A stretch of DNA of 50,563 bases, from positions 1 through 50,563 of the forward strand of contig JAKAEB010000025.1 in the NCBI GenBank assembly GCA_021818445.1, in the 5' to 3' direction. Made by a program: the position numbers and the translations under genes. How positions within the stretch are numbered: position 1 is the stretch's first letter; each line of letters starts with the position of its first letter. The DNA is from Planctomycetota bacterium (GTDB lineage Bacteria; Planctomycetota; Phycisphaerae; WQYP01). The notes under the pieces are model-generated. The model was given only the letters and a program-made list of their open reading frames with translations. It was not told the origin of the DNA and did no database searches. Shown piece after piece: positions 1-7,628 of this stretch.

Positions 1-124
1 CCAAAACAAGAGGGTAGGTCTGCACCAAAGCGGTTTTGTGCACAAAAATGCCCTTGGCGCAACACCAACGCCATATTTAATAGTTATTTTCGCCAGAAAT
101 GCGACGAACTGCGAAAGTTGGGTT

Positions 125-150
125 AGCGCCATCGCCGGGCGATGGGCGCT
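125..150. repeat. REP-like hairpin, AGCGCC family (copy 1 of 3)
   Basis: The 26-bp sequence folds back on itself with a stem starting AGCGCCATCGCC and ending GGCGATGGGCGCT, with one bulged base. A near-identical copy lies in the opposite orientation at 50416-50441, again next to a gttgggtt/aacccaac flank, and a looser one at 38026-38050. Function unknown; dispersed palindromes of this kind are often REP elements. Confidence 0.6.
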
Positions 151-192
151 AATCGCAATGCCGAATTGCGGCCCCTGTGACAACAATGTCGC

Positions 193-229
193 ACCCGCCA
201 CCCCATTTAGCCGCGGGCATTGTGCCCGC
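193..229 (-). repeat. REP-like hairpin with ggctaaatgggg tail (copy 1 of 4)
   Basis: Read on the minus strand this is a hairpin GCGGGCA-CAA-TGCCCGC followed by ggctaaatggggtggcgggt. The other copies at 16241, 25456 and 43877 share the tail but have a stem of the type GCGTGCA-CCA-TGCACGC. The T:A pair of those stems is a G:C pair here, a paired change that supports selection on the folded structure. Confidence 0.65.
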
Positions 230-457
230 GCGACGGCGTACGACCCATCCGGCCGCCCCGGTTTTCAACACGGCAAGCGCCAAGACCAGAATGCCACCCA
301 AAGATTTTTTCATTAACTGTGACCATGGTACCGACCCCAATAATTCGGGTTTACGCACGCAATATAGCGACGGCTTTGGCAGGCGGCTGGCGGGCCGGGT
401 TATCAATTTCGTCCGCGCCCGTCGAGTAATGCTTGCGTCCCCGTCGCAGCCCCGCGA

Positions 458-850
458 TCAAAAGTGCACGTCGATCCACGGCGCCGGGGCCGCGACCAGG
501 GTTCCGATGATTCCGAGCCAAGGCAGGCGGGCACGCTCGTGTCGATGCAAGACATAGACCACGAGGGCTAACTCAGAAACACCGAACGAAATCCACCCCG
601 CGAACACGTTAAAGATGAGCAGGTCAAAGCCGAATTTCGTTGAAAAGTTCATCGCGGTCCAAGGATGTCCTGCTAAGGGGGTCAGGGACAAGATTGCCAG
701 GGAAAACCGGTCCCAAAGCAGGTAGAGGACACCCGAGCCGCCAGAGATGATTCCGGCCCAATCTGCCATCCATGCGGCCTGGCCCCAGAGCGGGCCAGCG
801 CTTGGGATTAGTGAGCCTCTTAAAAATGCGGCCACATTCTTCAGCATACC
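458..850 (-). CDS. Hypothetical multi-spanning membrane protein
   Basis: This 130-residue frame encodes a hydrophobic protein with about three predicted membrane segments (for example WADWAGIISGGSGVLYLLW and the stretch ending LALVVYVLH). I recognise no family. The ATG at 850 is preferred over the longer frame to 934 because an AAGGAA motif lies about ten bases upstream and the N-terminal extension looks non-coding. It is the second small membrane-protein gene downstream of the orphan RHS tip and on the same strand, so an immunity role is conceivable but unproven. Confidence 0.5.
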   Translation of the reverse strand, partial: GMLKNVAAFLRGSLIPSAGPLWGQAAWMADWAGIISGGSGVLYLLWDRFSLAILSLTPLAGHPWTAMNFSTKFGFDLLIFNVFAGWISFGVSELALVVYVLHRHERARLPWLGIIGTLVAAPAPWIDVHF

Positions 851-989
851 GTGCCGTTCCTTGTGTATCAGCGTGTACCTCGCATGCGACAAACCCCCGA
901 GAAGCGCCCCGGCTTGGCCGGTAACTCGTGGCAAAACCCGCTCAACCGCGCCCCGGTGGCGTCAACCTTGCGCCCCCTCCCCCAAAGAA

Positions 990-1526
990 TCAAAATCTGA
1001 AACGCGCGAATCCGCTTGCGTCATTCCTCGCAATGAACGGCGCGAAAAGCCTTCGGTAGATGTCCGCACGCTTGCCGCCGACGAAGAGCCGTCGCGACAT
1101 ACAGGTAGCCTGGTGGCTGAGTGTGACAAAAACACCCCTGGGCATCTCGTAGATATTCATCCGAGCGGACCGCGGCGAGCCAAAACGGTAGAAGAAACAT
1201 ACCTCGGCAGAGACAAATGGGAATCCTCGCCTGTTTTCCCATCCCACCGGCCTCGGCCGTTTACGTGAGAGCGGGCTGTTGACAAGCTCTTGCATTGCCC
1301 GAATCGCGGAGGGCGAAACATAGAGTGCCTCTGTATTCCAGCTCACGAGGTCAACGAAGACGACATTTGGGTGCCCAGTATGGGGATAGCGGGTGTCCTT
1401 TCCCCAAATGAAGGCTGCCGCGACCAACCCGATGGGGTAAAGCGCAAAAAGGGCTGCGGCGAGCAATGAAAGAGCTACGGCCTTCAAAAGTGGCACCCCA
1501 TGAACAATGAAAAAGTCGAGCAGCAT
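990..1526 (-). CDS. Hypothetical membrane-anchored protein, candidate immunity protein
   Basis: The 178-residue product has one or two hydrophobic segments in the first 45 residues (including LLKAVALSLLAAALFALYPI) followed by a soluble, Arg-rich domain of about 130 residues that I do not recognise. It begins 81 bases after the stop of the RHS tip gene on the same strand. RHS toxin genes are usually followed directly by their immunity gene, and a membrane-anchored protein with an exported domain would suit a toxin acting in the periplasm. No clear ribosome-binding site is visible at the ATG, and the functional idea is positional inference only. Confidence 0.5.
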   Translation of the reverse strand: MLLDFFIVHGVPLLKAVALSLLAAALFALYPIGLVAAAFIWGKDTRYPHTGHPNVVFVDLVSWNTEALYVSPSAIRAMQELVNSPLSRKRPRPVGWENRRGFPFVSAEVCFFYRFGSPRSARMNIYEMPRGVFVTLSHQATCMSRRLFVGGKRADIYRRLFAPFIARNDASGFARFRF

Positions 1527-1607
1527 CAGGCAGCGCCGGTGCCCCTATCTAAGGGTCCCCAAGCCGTCGGGCGCGAGCACGAGCGGCCTCCGGCGGGATC
1601 AGCGGGG

Positions 1608-2609
1608 CTATGGAATCACCCAAGTCCCATCGCCCCAGTCACTTGGCAACGATAAGGAGAATTTACCTCCGAACTGATCCGCCCAGTTCAGCGGGTGAAA
1701 GAATGGCTTGAATCCAAACTGGTGCTGAAGCGCGTAGCCCGCCCGAAAAGCCGGTGAAAGGTTAGCCGCGAACTCCTTCAACCCCGCCAATAAGCCTGCG
1801 TGGTGAACATGTTCGTAATTCGGAAAGGCATATTTATCATCCGTTTTGACCTCAAGGCCCTTGGTGGCCCATTCAACATGGTTGCCGCACCTTGTTACGT
1901 CAATCTTGCCGTGAAACTTGAATACCAGACCGCCAAACGCATACATCAGGTCGTTCGCCAGAACCGATGAGTCCCCGTACCCGATATCAAAGTAGAACTG
2001 GAAATAGAGGCCCTTCGACGGCGGGTTTATGGCCACCGTGTGGCCGTCCGGAAACGCGGAGCGGTTCGCCGCCACGCGAGTTTTTACGTAATTCTGCAGA
2101 TAATTCATGGCGTATTCGCGGTGGTCTTTTGAGCCCTTGACCTCATTCTGGAATGCGGGTGTGTTGAAGGCATTTGTGCTGCCGCCGGGGTAGTTAGCGC
2201 CGTTCCCATTCCCCAGAAACCCTGCAAGCAGCGCGGCGGCCATCGTATAGCCCGAATTCCTAAAAGAGTTGAGCTCATTTTCCAGTACGGCAACGTCCTG
2301 TTGCTCGGCCAGCGGTTCCGGAGGTCCTAACGTGGAGGTTGCTGCGTTTCCGGTGCTGGTGTAAGTGTACCCACCCTCGGTAAGGGTGAACCAGGCCAAT
2401 CCCTCCCCATCCACATTCCCCACCGGGCTGCTTTGGACGTAGGCGTAAAGATTGATTCCGCCTTGGTAACCGATCGGGTCGCGGGTAAGCCAGCGGCCAA
2501 GCGTCGGCAAATAATACCGATTCCGCACATAATAATTCTGCGTCTCGGCATCGGCGTTGCATCTACCACCGCTCTTGAGAATTTTATTTTCAGCCAATGC
2601 GACCATCAA
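1608..2609 (-). CDS. Orphan RHS repeat-associated core tip with C-terminal toxin-like domain (5'-truncated)
   Basis: Residues about 20-67 match the end of the RHS core: YYVRNRYYLPTLGRWLTRDP followed by IGYQGGINLYAYVQSSPVGN. The long YD-repeat shell expected upstream is absent, so this is a displaced or broken tip rather than a full RHS protein; the DNA upstream becomes a tandem-repeat array instead. The remaining 265 residues are variable, as in polymorphic toxins. Residues 258-267 read DKYAFPNYEH, which fits the spacing of the colicin M active-site motif D-x-Y-D-x5-H-R but with the second Asp replaced by Ala and the Arg by Val. RHS membership is clear; the colicin M relationship is tentative. 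The start codon is nominal because the gene is truncated. Confidence 0.75.
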   Translation of the reverse strand: MMVALAENKILKSGGRCNADAETQNYYVRNRYYLPTLGRWLTRDPIGYQGGINLYAYVQSSPVGNVDGEGLAWFTLTEGGYTYTSTGNAATSTLGPPEPLAEQQDVAVLENELNSFRNSGYTMAAALLAGFLGNGNGANYPGGSTNAFNTPAFQNEVKGSKDHREYAMNYLQNYVKTRVAANRSAFPDGHTVAINPPSKGLYFQFYFDIGYGDSSVLANDLMYAFGGLVFKFHGKIDVTRCGNHVEWATKGLEVKTDDKYAFPNYEHVHHAGLLAGLKEFAANLSPAFRAGYALQHQFGFKPFFHPLNWADQFGGKFSLSLPSDWGDGTWVIP

Positions 2610-2714
2610 TCGGCCTCAAAACTGCAATCAATAATCTGCAACATAACGCGCGGGGGTGCGGGGTGCAAGGAGAACGTGGAGATTTTTTTGCACACGAATG
2701 CGTTATTTTTTTAC

Positions 2715-2735
2715 CCGCCGGGACAAGCCCGGCGG
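2715..2735. repeat. GC-rich hairpin, CCGGG-AAG-CCCGG type
   Basis: An 8-bp stem CCGCCGGG / CCCGGCGG encloses a five-base loop. Similar hairpins with the core CCGGGxAAGCCCGG occur at 20018-20035 and 21571-21588. It sits just upstream of the truncated RHS gene and before the first unit of the tandem array. Confidence 0.5.
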
Positions 2736-2808
2736 CTCGCTGGGCCATTCCCATACCGAATGTTTCCATTGTTAACTTTGCGAACCTCGCGGTGAGGGAA
2801 ACAAGTTT

Positions 2809-3870
2809 GCACCGTCGGGAGCGCCAGGAGCGCAAAGACCTGCGCATCTGGCTATTTCGTATTTGTTTAATTCTCTCCGCGGCTCCGCGCGAGATCATAA
2901 AAACCTCTCTGTGTGACATAATGTTTCATGCCGTTGGCATGATGATGTTAGTTGTTTTTTTTTGGCGCGCAGAGAAAAAGAGCCACAGAGGTTTTGGCAT
3001 TGCACCAATCTCGCGATATTGGCCGCATCACGACAATTGGGCAGGCCCATATCCAATAGGCTTGACGTTTCTTGGCGTGCTCCGCGCCCTTCGCGGTGAA
3101 TCAGGGTACCTATTTGCACCGCGCAGAGCGCCAAGAGCGCGAAGACTGGGCGCTGCGTTATTTCGTATTTGTTAATTCTCTCCGTGGTTCCGCGGCTCTG
3201 TGCGAGATATAAAGACCTCTCTGTGTGACATAATGTATCATGCCGTTGGCATGATGATGTTTGTTTTTTTTAGCGCGCAGAGAAAAAGAGACACAGAGGT
3301 TGTCTCATAGGATCATTCACGCAATATTGGCCGCGTCACGACAATTGGGCAGGCCCATATCCAATATGCTTGGCGTTTCCTGGCGTCCCCCGCGCCCTTT
3401 GCGGTGAATAAAGGTAACTATATGCACCGCGGAGCGCCAAGAGCGCGAAGACCTGCGCATCTGATTACTTCGTATTTTTGTAATTCTCTCCGTGGCTCCG
3501 CGTCTCTGTGCGAGATATTAAAACACCTTCTGTGTGACACAAGGTATCATGCCGTTGGCATGATGAAAATAGTGTTTTTAGCGCGCAGAGAAAAGGAGCC
3601 ACAGAGGTTAAGTCACGGAATCGTCCCCACCGTGGTGGCCAAATCATGACAATTGGGCAGGCCCATATCCAATAGGCTTGGCGTTTCTTGGCGTCCTCCG
3701 CGCTTCGCGGTGAATCAAGGTACCTATTTGCACCGCGGAGAGCGCCAAGAGCGCGAAGACTGGGCGCGGCGTTATGTCGTATTTTTTTAATTCTCTGCGT
3801 GGCTCATCGCGAGATAATAAAAAATCTCTGCGAGGCATAAGGCTTCAGGCCGGTGGAATGATGAAAGTTG
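2809..3870. repeat. Array of about 308-bp imperfect tandem repeats (3.5-4 units)
   Basis: The gcaccg...gagcgcca motif starts at 2809, 3116, 3424 and 3730, and acaattgggcaggcccatat starts at 3033, 3341 and 3649, giving steps of 306-308 bp. Each unit also contains an ATCATGCC-gtt-GGCATGAT palindrome (near 2928, 3236, 3546 and, degenerate, 3850) and a cctctctgtgtgacataatg segment. Open frames inside repeat between units and look incidental, so I call no gene. The array separates the truncated RHS tip from the next gene and could be a recombination substrate or the decayed remains of an amplified element. Confidence 0.85.
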
Positions 3871-4034
3871 TTTGTACGGCGTGCGAAGAAGAAAAGCGTT
3901 TCTTGCGGCCACTGAAATAACGGCCATTGCAAATGATTCGCCTATACGAATTTATTTGACTTTTTCTTTCCATGAGTTATTCTTCTCGCTAGCTTTGACT
4001 AGCTGATTTCCTCATGCCTTGCAAGGGGTAGCGT

Positions 4035-5096
4035 ATGTGTTTTTCGGCCAACAGAAATGCAGTAAGGGCGGGTTCGCGCGTGGCAAGGGCAACACTGTGG
4101 GCAATGGCCGCTCTCAGCCTTTCAGTGGCCACAGCCAACGCCATGACGATAACGCCTACCTTCAACTCATCTGTGACGGATAGCGCGGACGCCGCCACCA
4201 TCGAAAATGATATCAGGAGTGCTTTGACATTCTACGATCAAAATTTTATCAACCCGATCAACGTTAACATCGCATTTTCAATTACGCCAGTCAATTCTTC
4301 CGCAAGTTATCTCGGCCAGAGTAATTCCACTTTATACGCTCCAACATACAATACATACAAGTCCGCAATGAGTGCAAACGCCTCCTCCAACCATAACTCG
4401 ATTGAGCAGACGGCTTTTTCGAATCTGGCATATGGCAATGACAGCAGTGGCAGCCTTCCACTTCTTGTGGCCAGCGCTGACATGCGGGCCATCACTGGCA
4501 GTGCCGCTTACGCGGGCAACGAAAACGCCAGCGGACAAATCTCGCCATCAGGAAATTTCGATGGCGTCATAACGCTCAATTCCGCTAAACTGATGGGCTT
4601 TGGCGGCACGGGCACATTCAGTCCGGGTCGGGTAATCCAGCACGAGGTAGATGAGGTTTTGGGTATCGGTGGTACCGGATCGACGCTCGGTAGTTCGTCT
4701 CAATCCACCAAGTTCGGGGTGATGGATTTATTCCGATATTCCGCTGTGCACACGGGAAGTTTCACCACATCATCTACCGCCACGTCATATTTTTCCATTG
4801 ATGGCGGATCGACGAATATTGTTAATTTTAATCAAAATCCCGGTACGGGTGGTCAGACTGGCGGAGACTTCGGCGATTGGAGCAGCGAGGGCACCACGGG
4901 CAACTATGTGCAACTGGCGTTTACCCCGTCCAATGCTGGCGCGGCGGGCGTCAGCCTCAGTTCACCTGAGGGTATTGCTCTGCAGGCTGTAGGTTACGAT
5001 ACGGCGACCCCCGAGCCGTCCGCGTTCGCATTATCAGCTCTGTTGTTAACGGGCGGTTGGCTCGCCGTCAGAAGGCCGAAGCGGTACCACAAGTAG
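4035..5096 (+). CDS. PEP-CTERM-anchored NF038122-type metalloprotease
   Basis: A secreted 353-residue protein, with an N-terminal signal segment (hydrophobic to about residue 36, ending ATANA) and a C-terminal PEP-CTERM signal: TPEPSAFALSALLLTGGW followed by a basic RRPKR tail. PEP-CTERM proteins are processed by an exosortase, none of which lies in this window. The centre contains HEVDEVLGIGG (about residue 203), the hallmark of the NF038122 family of predicted metalloproteases, in which the HE pair likely binds metal. The start is supported by AAGGGG six bases upstream. Ser/Thr/Asn-rich composition is typical of this class. The substrate is unknown. Confidence 0.8.
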   Translation: MCFSANRNAVRAGSRVARATLWAMAALSLSVATANAMTITPTFNSSVTDSADAATIENDIRSALTFYDQNFINPINVNIAFSITPVNSSASYLGQSNSTLYAPTYNTYKSAMSANASSNHNSIEQTAFSNLAYGNDSSGSLPLLVASADMRAITGSAAYAGNENASGQISPSGNFDGVITLNSAKLMGFGGTGTFSPGRVIQHEVDEVLGIGGTGSTLGSSSQSTKFGVMDLFRYSAVHTGSFTTSSTATSYFSIDGGSTNIVNFNQNPGTGGQTGGDFGDWSSEGTTGNYVQLAFTPSNAGAAGVSLSSPEGIALQAVGYDTATPEPSAFALSALLLTGGWLAVRRPKRYHK

Positions 5097-5128
5097 GCCG
5101 CATACCGGTTCACGCCTCAGGTCACATG

Positions 5129-5629
5129 TCAAAGGCGTGCGCATTCACGCCCCGGAACCATTGGCAACACCATTTCATGGTAGGTGGTACGGAAACCGAG
5201 ACGCGAAAAAAGTTCGCGGGCGGAGGTATTTGCGTCCGCGGCCATAAGTCGCAGTTGATTCACTCCCCCTTCCATCGACCATTGCCGCACAAACTCCACC
5301 AGTTTTGTTGCGACGCCTTGACGGCGGAAATCGGCTGCGACGGCAACATCGTGAATGAATGCGTAGCGATCGTAGGCGTAAATGGGTATCTCCTGCTGCA
5401 TGCCGGCCGCGACCCCGCCCACCACCCGCGAGCCATTAAGCGCCACGGCAAAAAGCCAATCGGATTTATCCAAATTTCCGGTAATCCAGCGGTGATAACG
5501 ATCGCTGATATCGGCACGGAGTTGCCAGCGCAGGGGCCAATATGCCTCATGCTGGCGTTCCACCAGTAAAAATAATTCCACCAGTGACGCCACATGGACC
5601 AACTCGGCTTTTTGAATCAATACATCCAT
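5129..5629 (-). CDS. GNAT family N-acetyltransferase
   Basis: The 166-residue product has the GNAT fold signature: HDVAVAADFRRQGVATKLV (around residue 93) is motif A, which binds the acetyl-CoA pyrophosphate, and SARELFSRLGFRTTYHEMVL near the end is motif B. Length is normal for a single-domain GNAT. The acceptor substrate cannot be told from sequence. It is convergent with the upstream metalloprotease gene, with only about 30 bases between the stops. Confidence 0.85.
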   Translation of the reverse strand: MDVLIQKAELVHVASLVELFLLVERQHEAYWPLRWQLRADISDRYHRWITGNLDKSDWLFAVALNGSRVVGGVAAGMQQEIPIYAYDRYAFIHDVAVAADFRRQGVATKLVEFVRQWSMEGGVNQLRLMAADANTSARELFSRLGFRTTYHEMVLPMVPGRECARL

Positions 5630-5806
5630 AGGTGATTTTATACCTCGTAAGGCGGGAAGGGAATCGGCTGGGGTTGCAGATGATCAATCTGACGGATGCG
5701 GGGCATTTTGACGGGGTAAGATGGTCTATTCGCGCCAGGATGGCGGGCAACAGCAGGCCAACCCGAATGACATAAATAAATCGGCCACGCCCTATCGATG
5801 ACTTAA

Positions 5807-6736
5807 TCAGGCGTTACGTCCATCCCATGGCCCGGCGGCAGGCCAATGCCCGTTGAATTCCGTTCGTGTACTGATTGCGACGAGCACCGGTTCCAGAAAT
5901 ACTCGGACCTGTCGGACGGTAGTGATCAGGTCGGTCGAATCCTGGCCGGCGCGGTTATTGCTGACAAAAGCCTTCCACTGGAGGGCCTTATCCGCATTCT
6001 TGCCGAACTCATCCGTCAACGCGATTGGAAGAAGATCGACCAGTTCTCTTCTGCGACGCTTTAGTGTCGCGATAATAGCACTTTGCAGGGTGTTTCCTTC
6101 AAAAGCAAAGTGCTGCGCCAGCACCGCGATGTCGAAATAATCTTTCATCCGGCTGTTTGTCATTCCCCGTTCAACCATGACGTCGAGTTTCTCGGCGACA
6201 GCCGTTTCACGCGGATACACCCTCATCAGGGGTGCTGGCATATCGAGCAGCGTTGGGTACATAGCCACTTGCGCTTCTTGTGAAAGACTGTCGCCGAACC
6301 CGATATCAGCCTGAAGGGTTAAGCGGGCTGTTCCCAGAAAACCACGAAGTTTGACGCGCACCCCATGGTATGCCTGGCCTTGCCGAATTTCAGCCATGGC
6401 AATTGAGGCTGAATCAAACTGCAGACCGTCGGGATTGACCGGCGCAGCACAAATGTCCTGAAAAATGGCGGTAAGTCCAGGCGGATCAATCCGGCCGGTC
6501 GCAAGAAGGTCCAAATCCCGTGTGGACCGGTGAACGCGCCCCAGCCATACCACAAAGAGGGCGGCCCCTTTGAGGATAAACTTTTTTCCATGTCTCGTGC
6601 GGCTGAGCCGATACAGTAGTCGCTCGTTACCGTAGCGCACCAAGATGGCGTTGAAGTCTTCTTTTCGGTTCATCGCGATACTCAGCAGACGGTCGTGAAC
6701 GCTAAGAGCGACGGGATCATGGCGTTTGCCGGTCAC
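5807..6736 (-). CDS. abiEii: AbiEii-type nucleotidyltransferase toxin
   Basis: This 309-residue protein belongs to the AbiEii/AbiGii nucleotidyltransferase family (PF08843). KGAALFVVWLGRVHRSTRDL around residues 55-75 contains the family start and an R-S-T-x-D-L-D-L catalytic signature in which the aspartates bind metal. Characterised relatives (AbiEii, MenT) act as toxins by modifying tRNA 3' ends with nucleotides. A second conserved region, EKLDVMVERGMTNSRMKDYF, lies around residues 180-200. The ATG overlaps the stop of the upstream antitoxin gene by four bases (ATGA), implying translational coupling. This is a complete type IV abortive-infection module. Confidence 0.88.
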   Translation of the reverse strand: MTGKRHDPVALSVHDRLLSIAMNRKEDFNAILVRYGNERLLYRLSRTRHGKKFILKGAALFVVWLGRVHRSTRDLDLLATGRIDPPGLTAIFQDICAAPVNPDGLQFDSASIAMAEIRQGQAYHGVRVKLRGFLGTARLTLQADIGFGDSLSQEAQVAMYPTLLDMPAPLMRVYPRETAVAEKLDVMVERGMTNSRMKDYFDIAVLAQHFAFEGNTLQSAIIATLKRRRRELVDLLPIALTDEFGKNADKALQWKAFVSNNRAGQDSTDLITTVRQVRVFLEPVLVAISTRTEFNGHWPAAGPWDGRNA

Positions 6737-7335
6737 ATCATCGCCTCCAAGTATGGCCTCATCACTCGTTCCACCCGGCAGATGCGGGCGTAACGGATTA
6801 GTTCGTCAATGGTTACCTTTTGCAACTGCAGGCAATCACGCAGAGCTTCAACGGCTACATTCAACCCAATTTTGTTCCGGCATTTGAAGCAGTCCGCCAC
6901 CGTTTTGGCGACGCCATAGACCCGGACCGGCACGCCATGAACCTTGTGCGTTTCCACACCTTCCGTAAACGCTGCACCGGAGAAGCGAATGACATGCAGG
7001 CTCACAGAACCAGTCCGCGGAGAGATCGCCTTCTGATCGATGGCAAGCCAGACCTCATGTGGATTCTGCGTGGTCAGGTCATGAAATCGCAGTGCGGAAA
7101 GGAGACAAATCACTCCGGCGGGCGTTCTCTTACAGACATGAGCGAGCGATTGATGCTCGGACGAAGTGCCACCGGGCAAGCGGTAAAGGCCCCGGGCCAG
7201 GCGTTCAATCAGGCCCTTTCGCATTGCCAGCACCAGGTATTGCCTCGCGATACCTCTGGCATTCAAGTCGCGAGGGCGCAGCAAACCCTGTTGCCTTGCC
7301 AGATTAACAATCTGCTTGATTTTCGCACTGCCCAT
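6733..7335 (-). CDS. abiEi: AbiEi-type antitoxin and transcriptional repressor
   Basis: The 200-residue protein has an N-terminal winged helix (residues about 1-55, with GLIERLARGLYRLP as the wing) and the C-terminal AbiEi antitoxin domain (VRVYGVAKTVADCFKCRNKI, then the motif running into VAVEALRDCL). In the family, this protein neutralises AbiEii and binds inverted repeats in its own promoter. The gene is first in the two-gene operon, and an inverted repeat lies just upstream. No ribosome-binding site is evident before the ATG, so the message may be leaderless or start very close to it. Confidence 0.88.
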   Translation of the reverse strand: MGSAKIKQIVNLARQQGLLRPRDLNARGIARQYLVLAMRKGLIERLARGLYRLPGGTSSEHQSLAHVCKRTPAGVICLLSALRFHDLTTQNPHEVWLAIDQKAISPRTGSVSLHVIRFSGAAFTEGVETHKVHGVPVRVYGVAKTVADCFKCRNKIGLNVAVEALRDCLQLQKVTIDELIRYARICRVERVMRPYLEAMM

Positions 7336-7349
7336 GGCGTTATTTTACG

Positions 7350-7388
7350 TTACATTGGTAGTAATGCACAAGTACCAATATAATGTAA
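7350..7388 (-). promoter_or_regulatory. Inverted-repeat operator/promoter of the abiE operon
   Basis: The left arm TTACATTGGTA (7350-7360) is matched by TACCAAT-ata-ATGTAA (7373-7388), an inverted repeat interrupted by three bases in one arm. AbiEi proteins are known to repress by binding inverted repeats at this position. On the minus strand a possible -35 TTGTGC and -10 TAAAAT (18-base spacer) fall within or next to the repeat, putting the start of transcription close to the ATG at 7335. The operator is visible; the promoter elements are tentative. Confidence 0.6.
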
Positions 7389-7628
7389 ACACCCTAGATG
7401 AGCTGCCGCTTGCCGGGGCAATTCGAGAGCTTCTCATAGATAACGTCGCCTATTTCAAGCCGATGGGCCGCCCATTCGCTGCGGATGCAGCCCGCGCGGC
7501 CAATGTCTATGTATACCTGCATAGGCGGTAATCATGCAGGCGAGACACCCGCGACACCAATTTTATTGCGGGCCGTCCAGCCGTCGGGCATGCACGGGGG
7601 CGTTTCGGTGCACAATGAGCATAGGGAT
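7389..7628. other. Spacer between abiE promoter and murJ 3' end
   Basis: A 71-codon open frame crosses this stretch on the plus strand (7316-7531) but would start inside the antitoxin gene or operator and has no ribosome-binding site or recognisable domain. I see no other feature. Confidence 0.35.

Larger units (their letters stand above)
1..457. other. Intergenic/accessory stretch at window edge with two hairpin repeats
   Basis: I see no convincing gene here; the short open frames overlap each other on both strands and show no recognisable domain. The stretch holds one copy of an AGCGCC...GGCGCT hairpin repeat (125-150) and one inverted copy of the ggctaaatggggtggcgggt hairpin element (about 193-229). 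Both recur elsewhere in the window, so this looks like repeat-rich spacer DNA. Confidence 0.5.

Noticed and set aside
2809..3870. CRISPR-like array
   Set aside because: The repeating unit is about 308 bp and the whole unit is repeated; there are no short repeats with unique spacers and no cas genes.
7316..7531. 71-codon frame upstream of abiEi on the plus strand
   Set aside because: It would start within the antitoxin gene or its operator, lacks a ribosome-binding site and has no domain.
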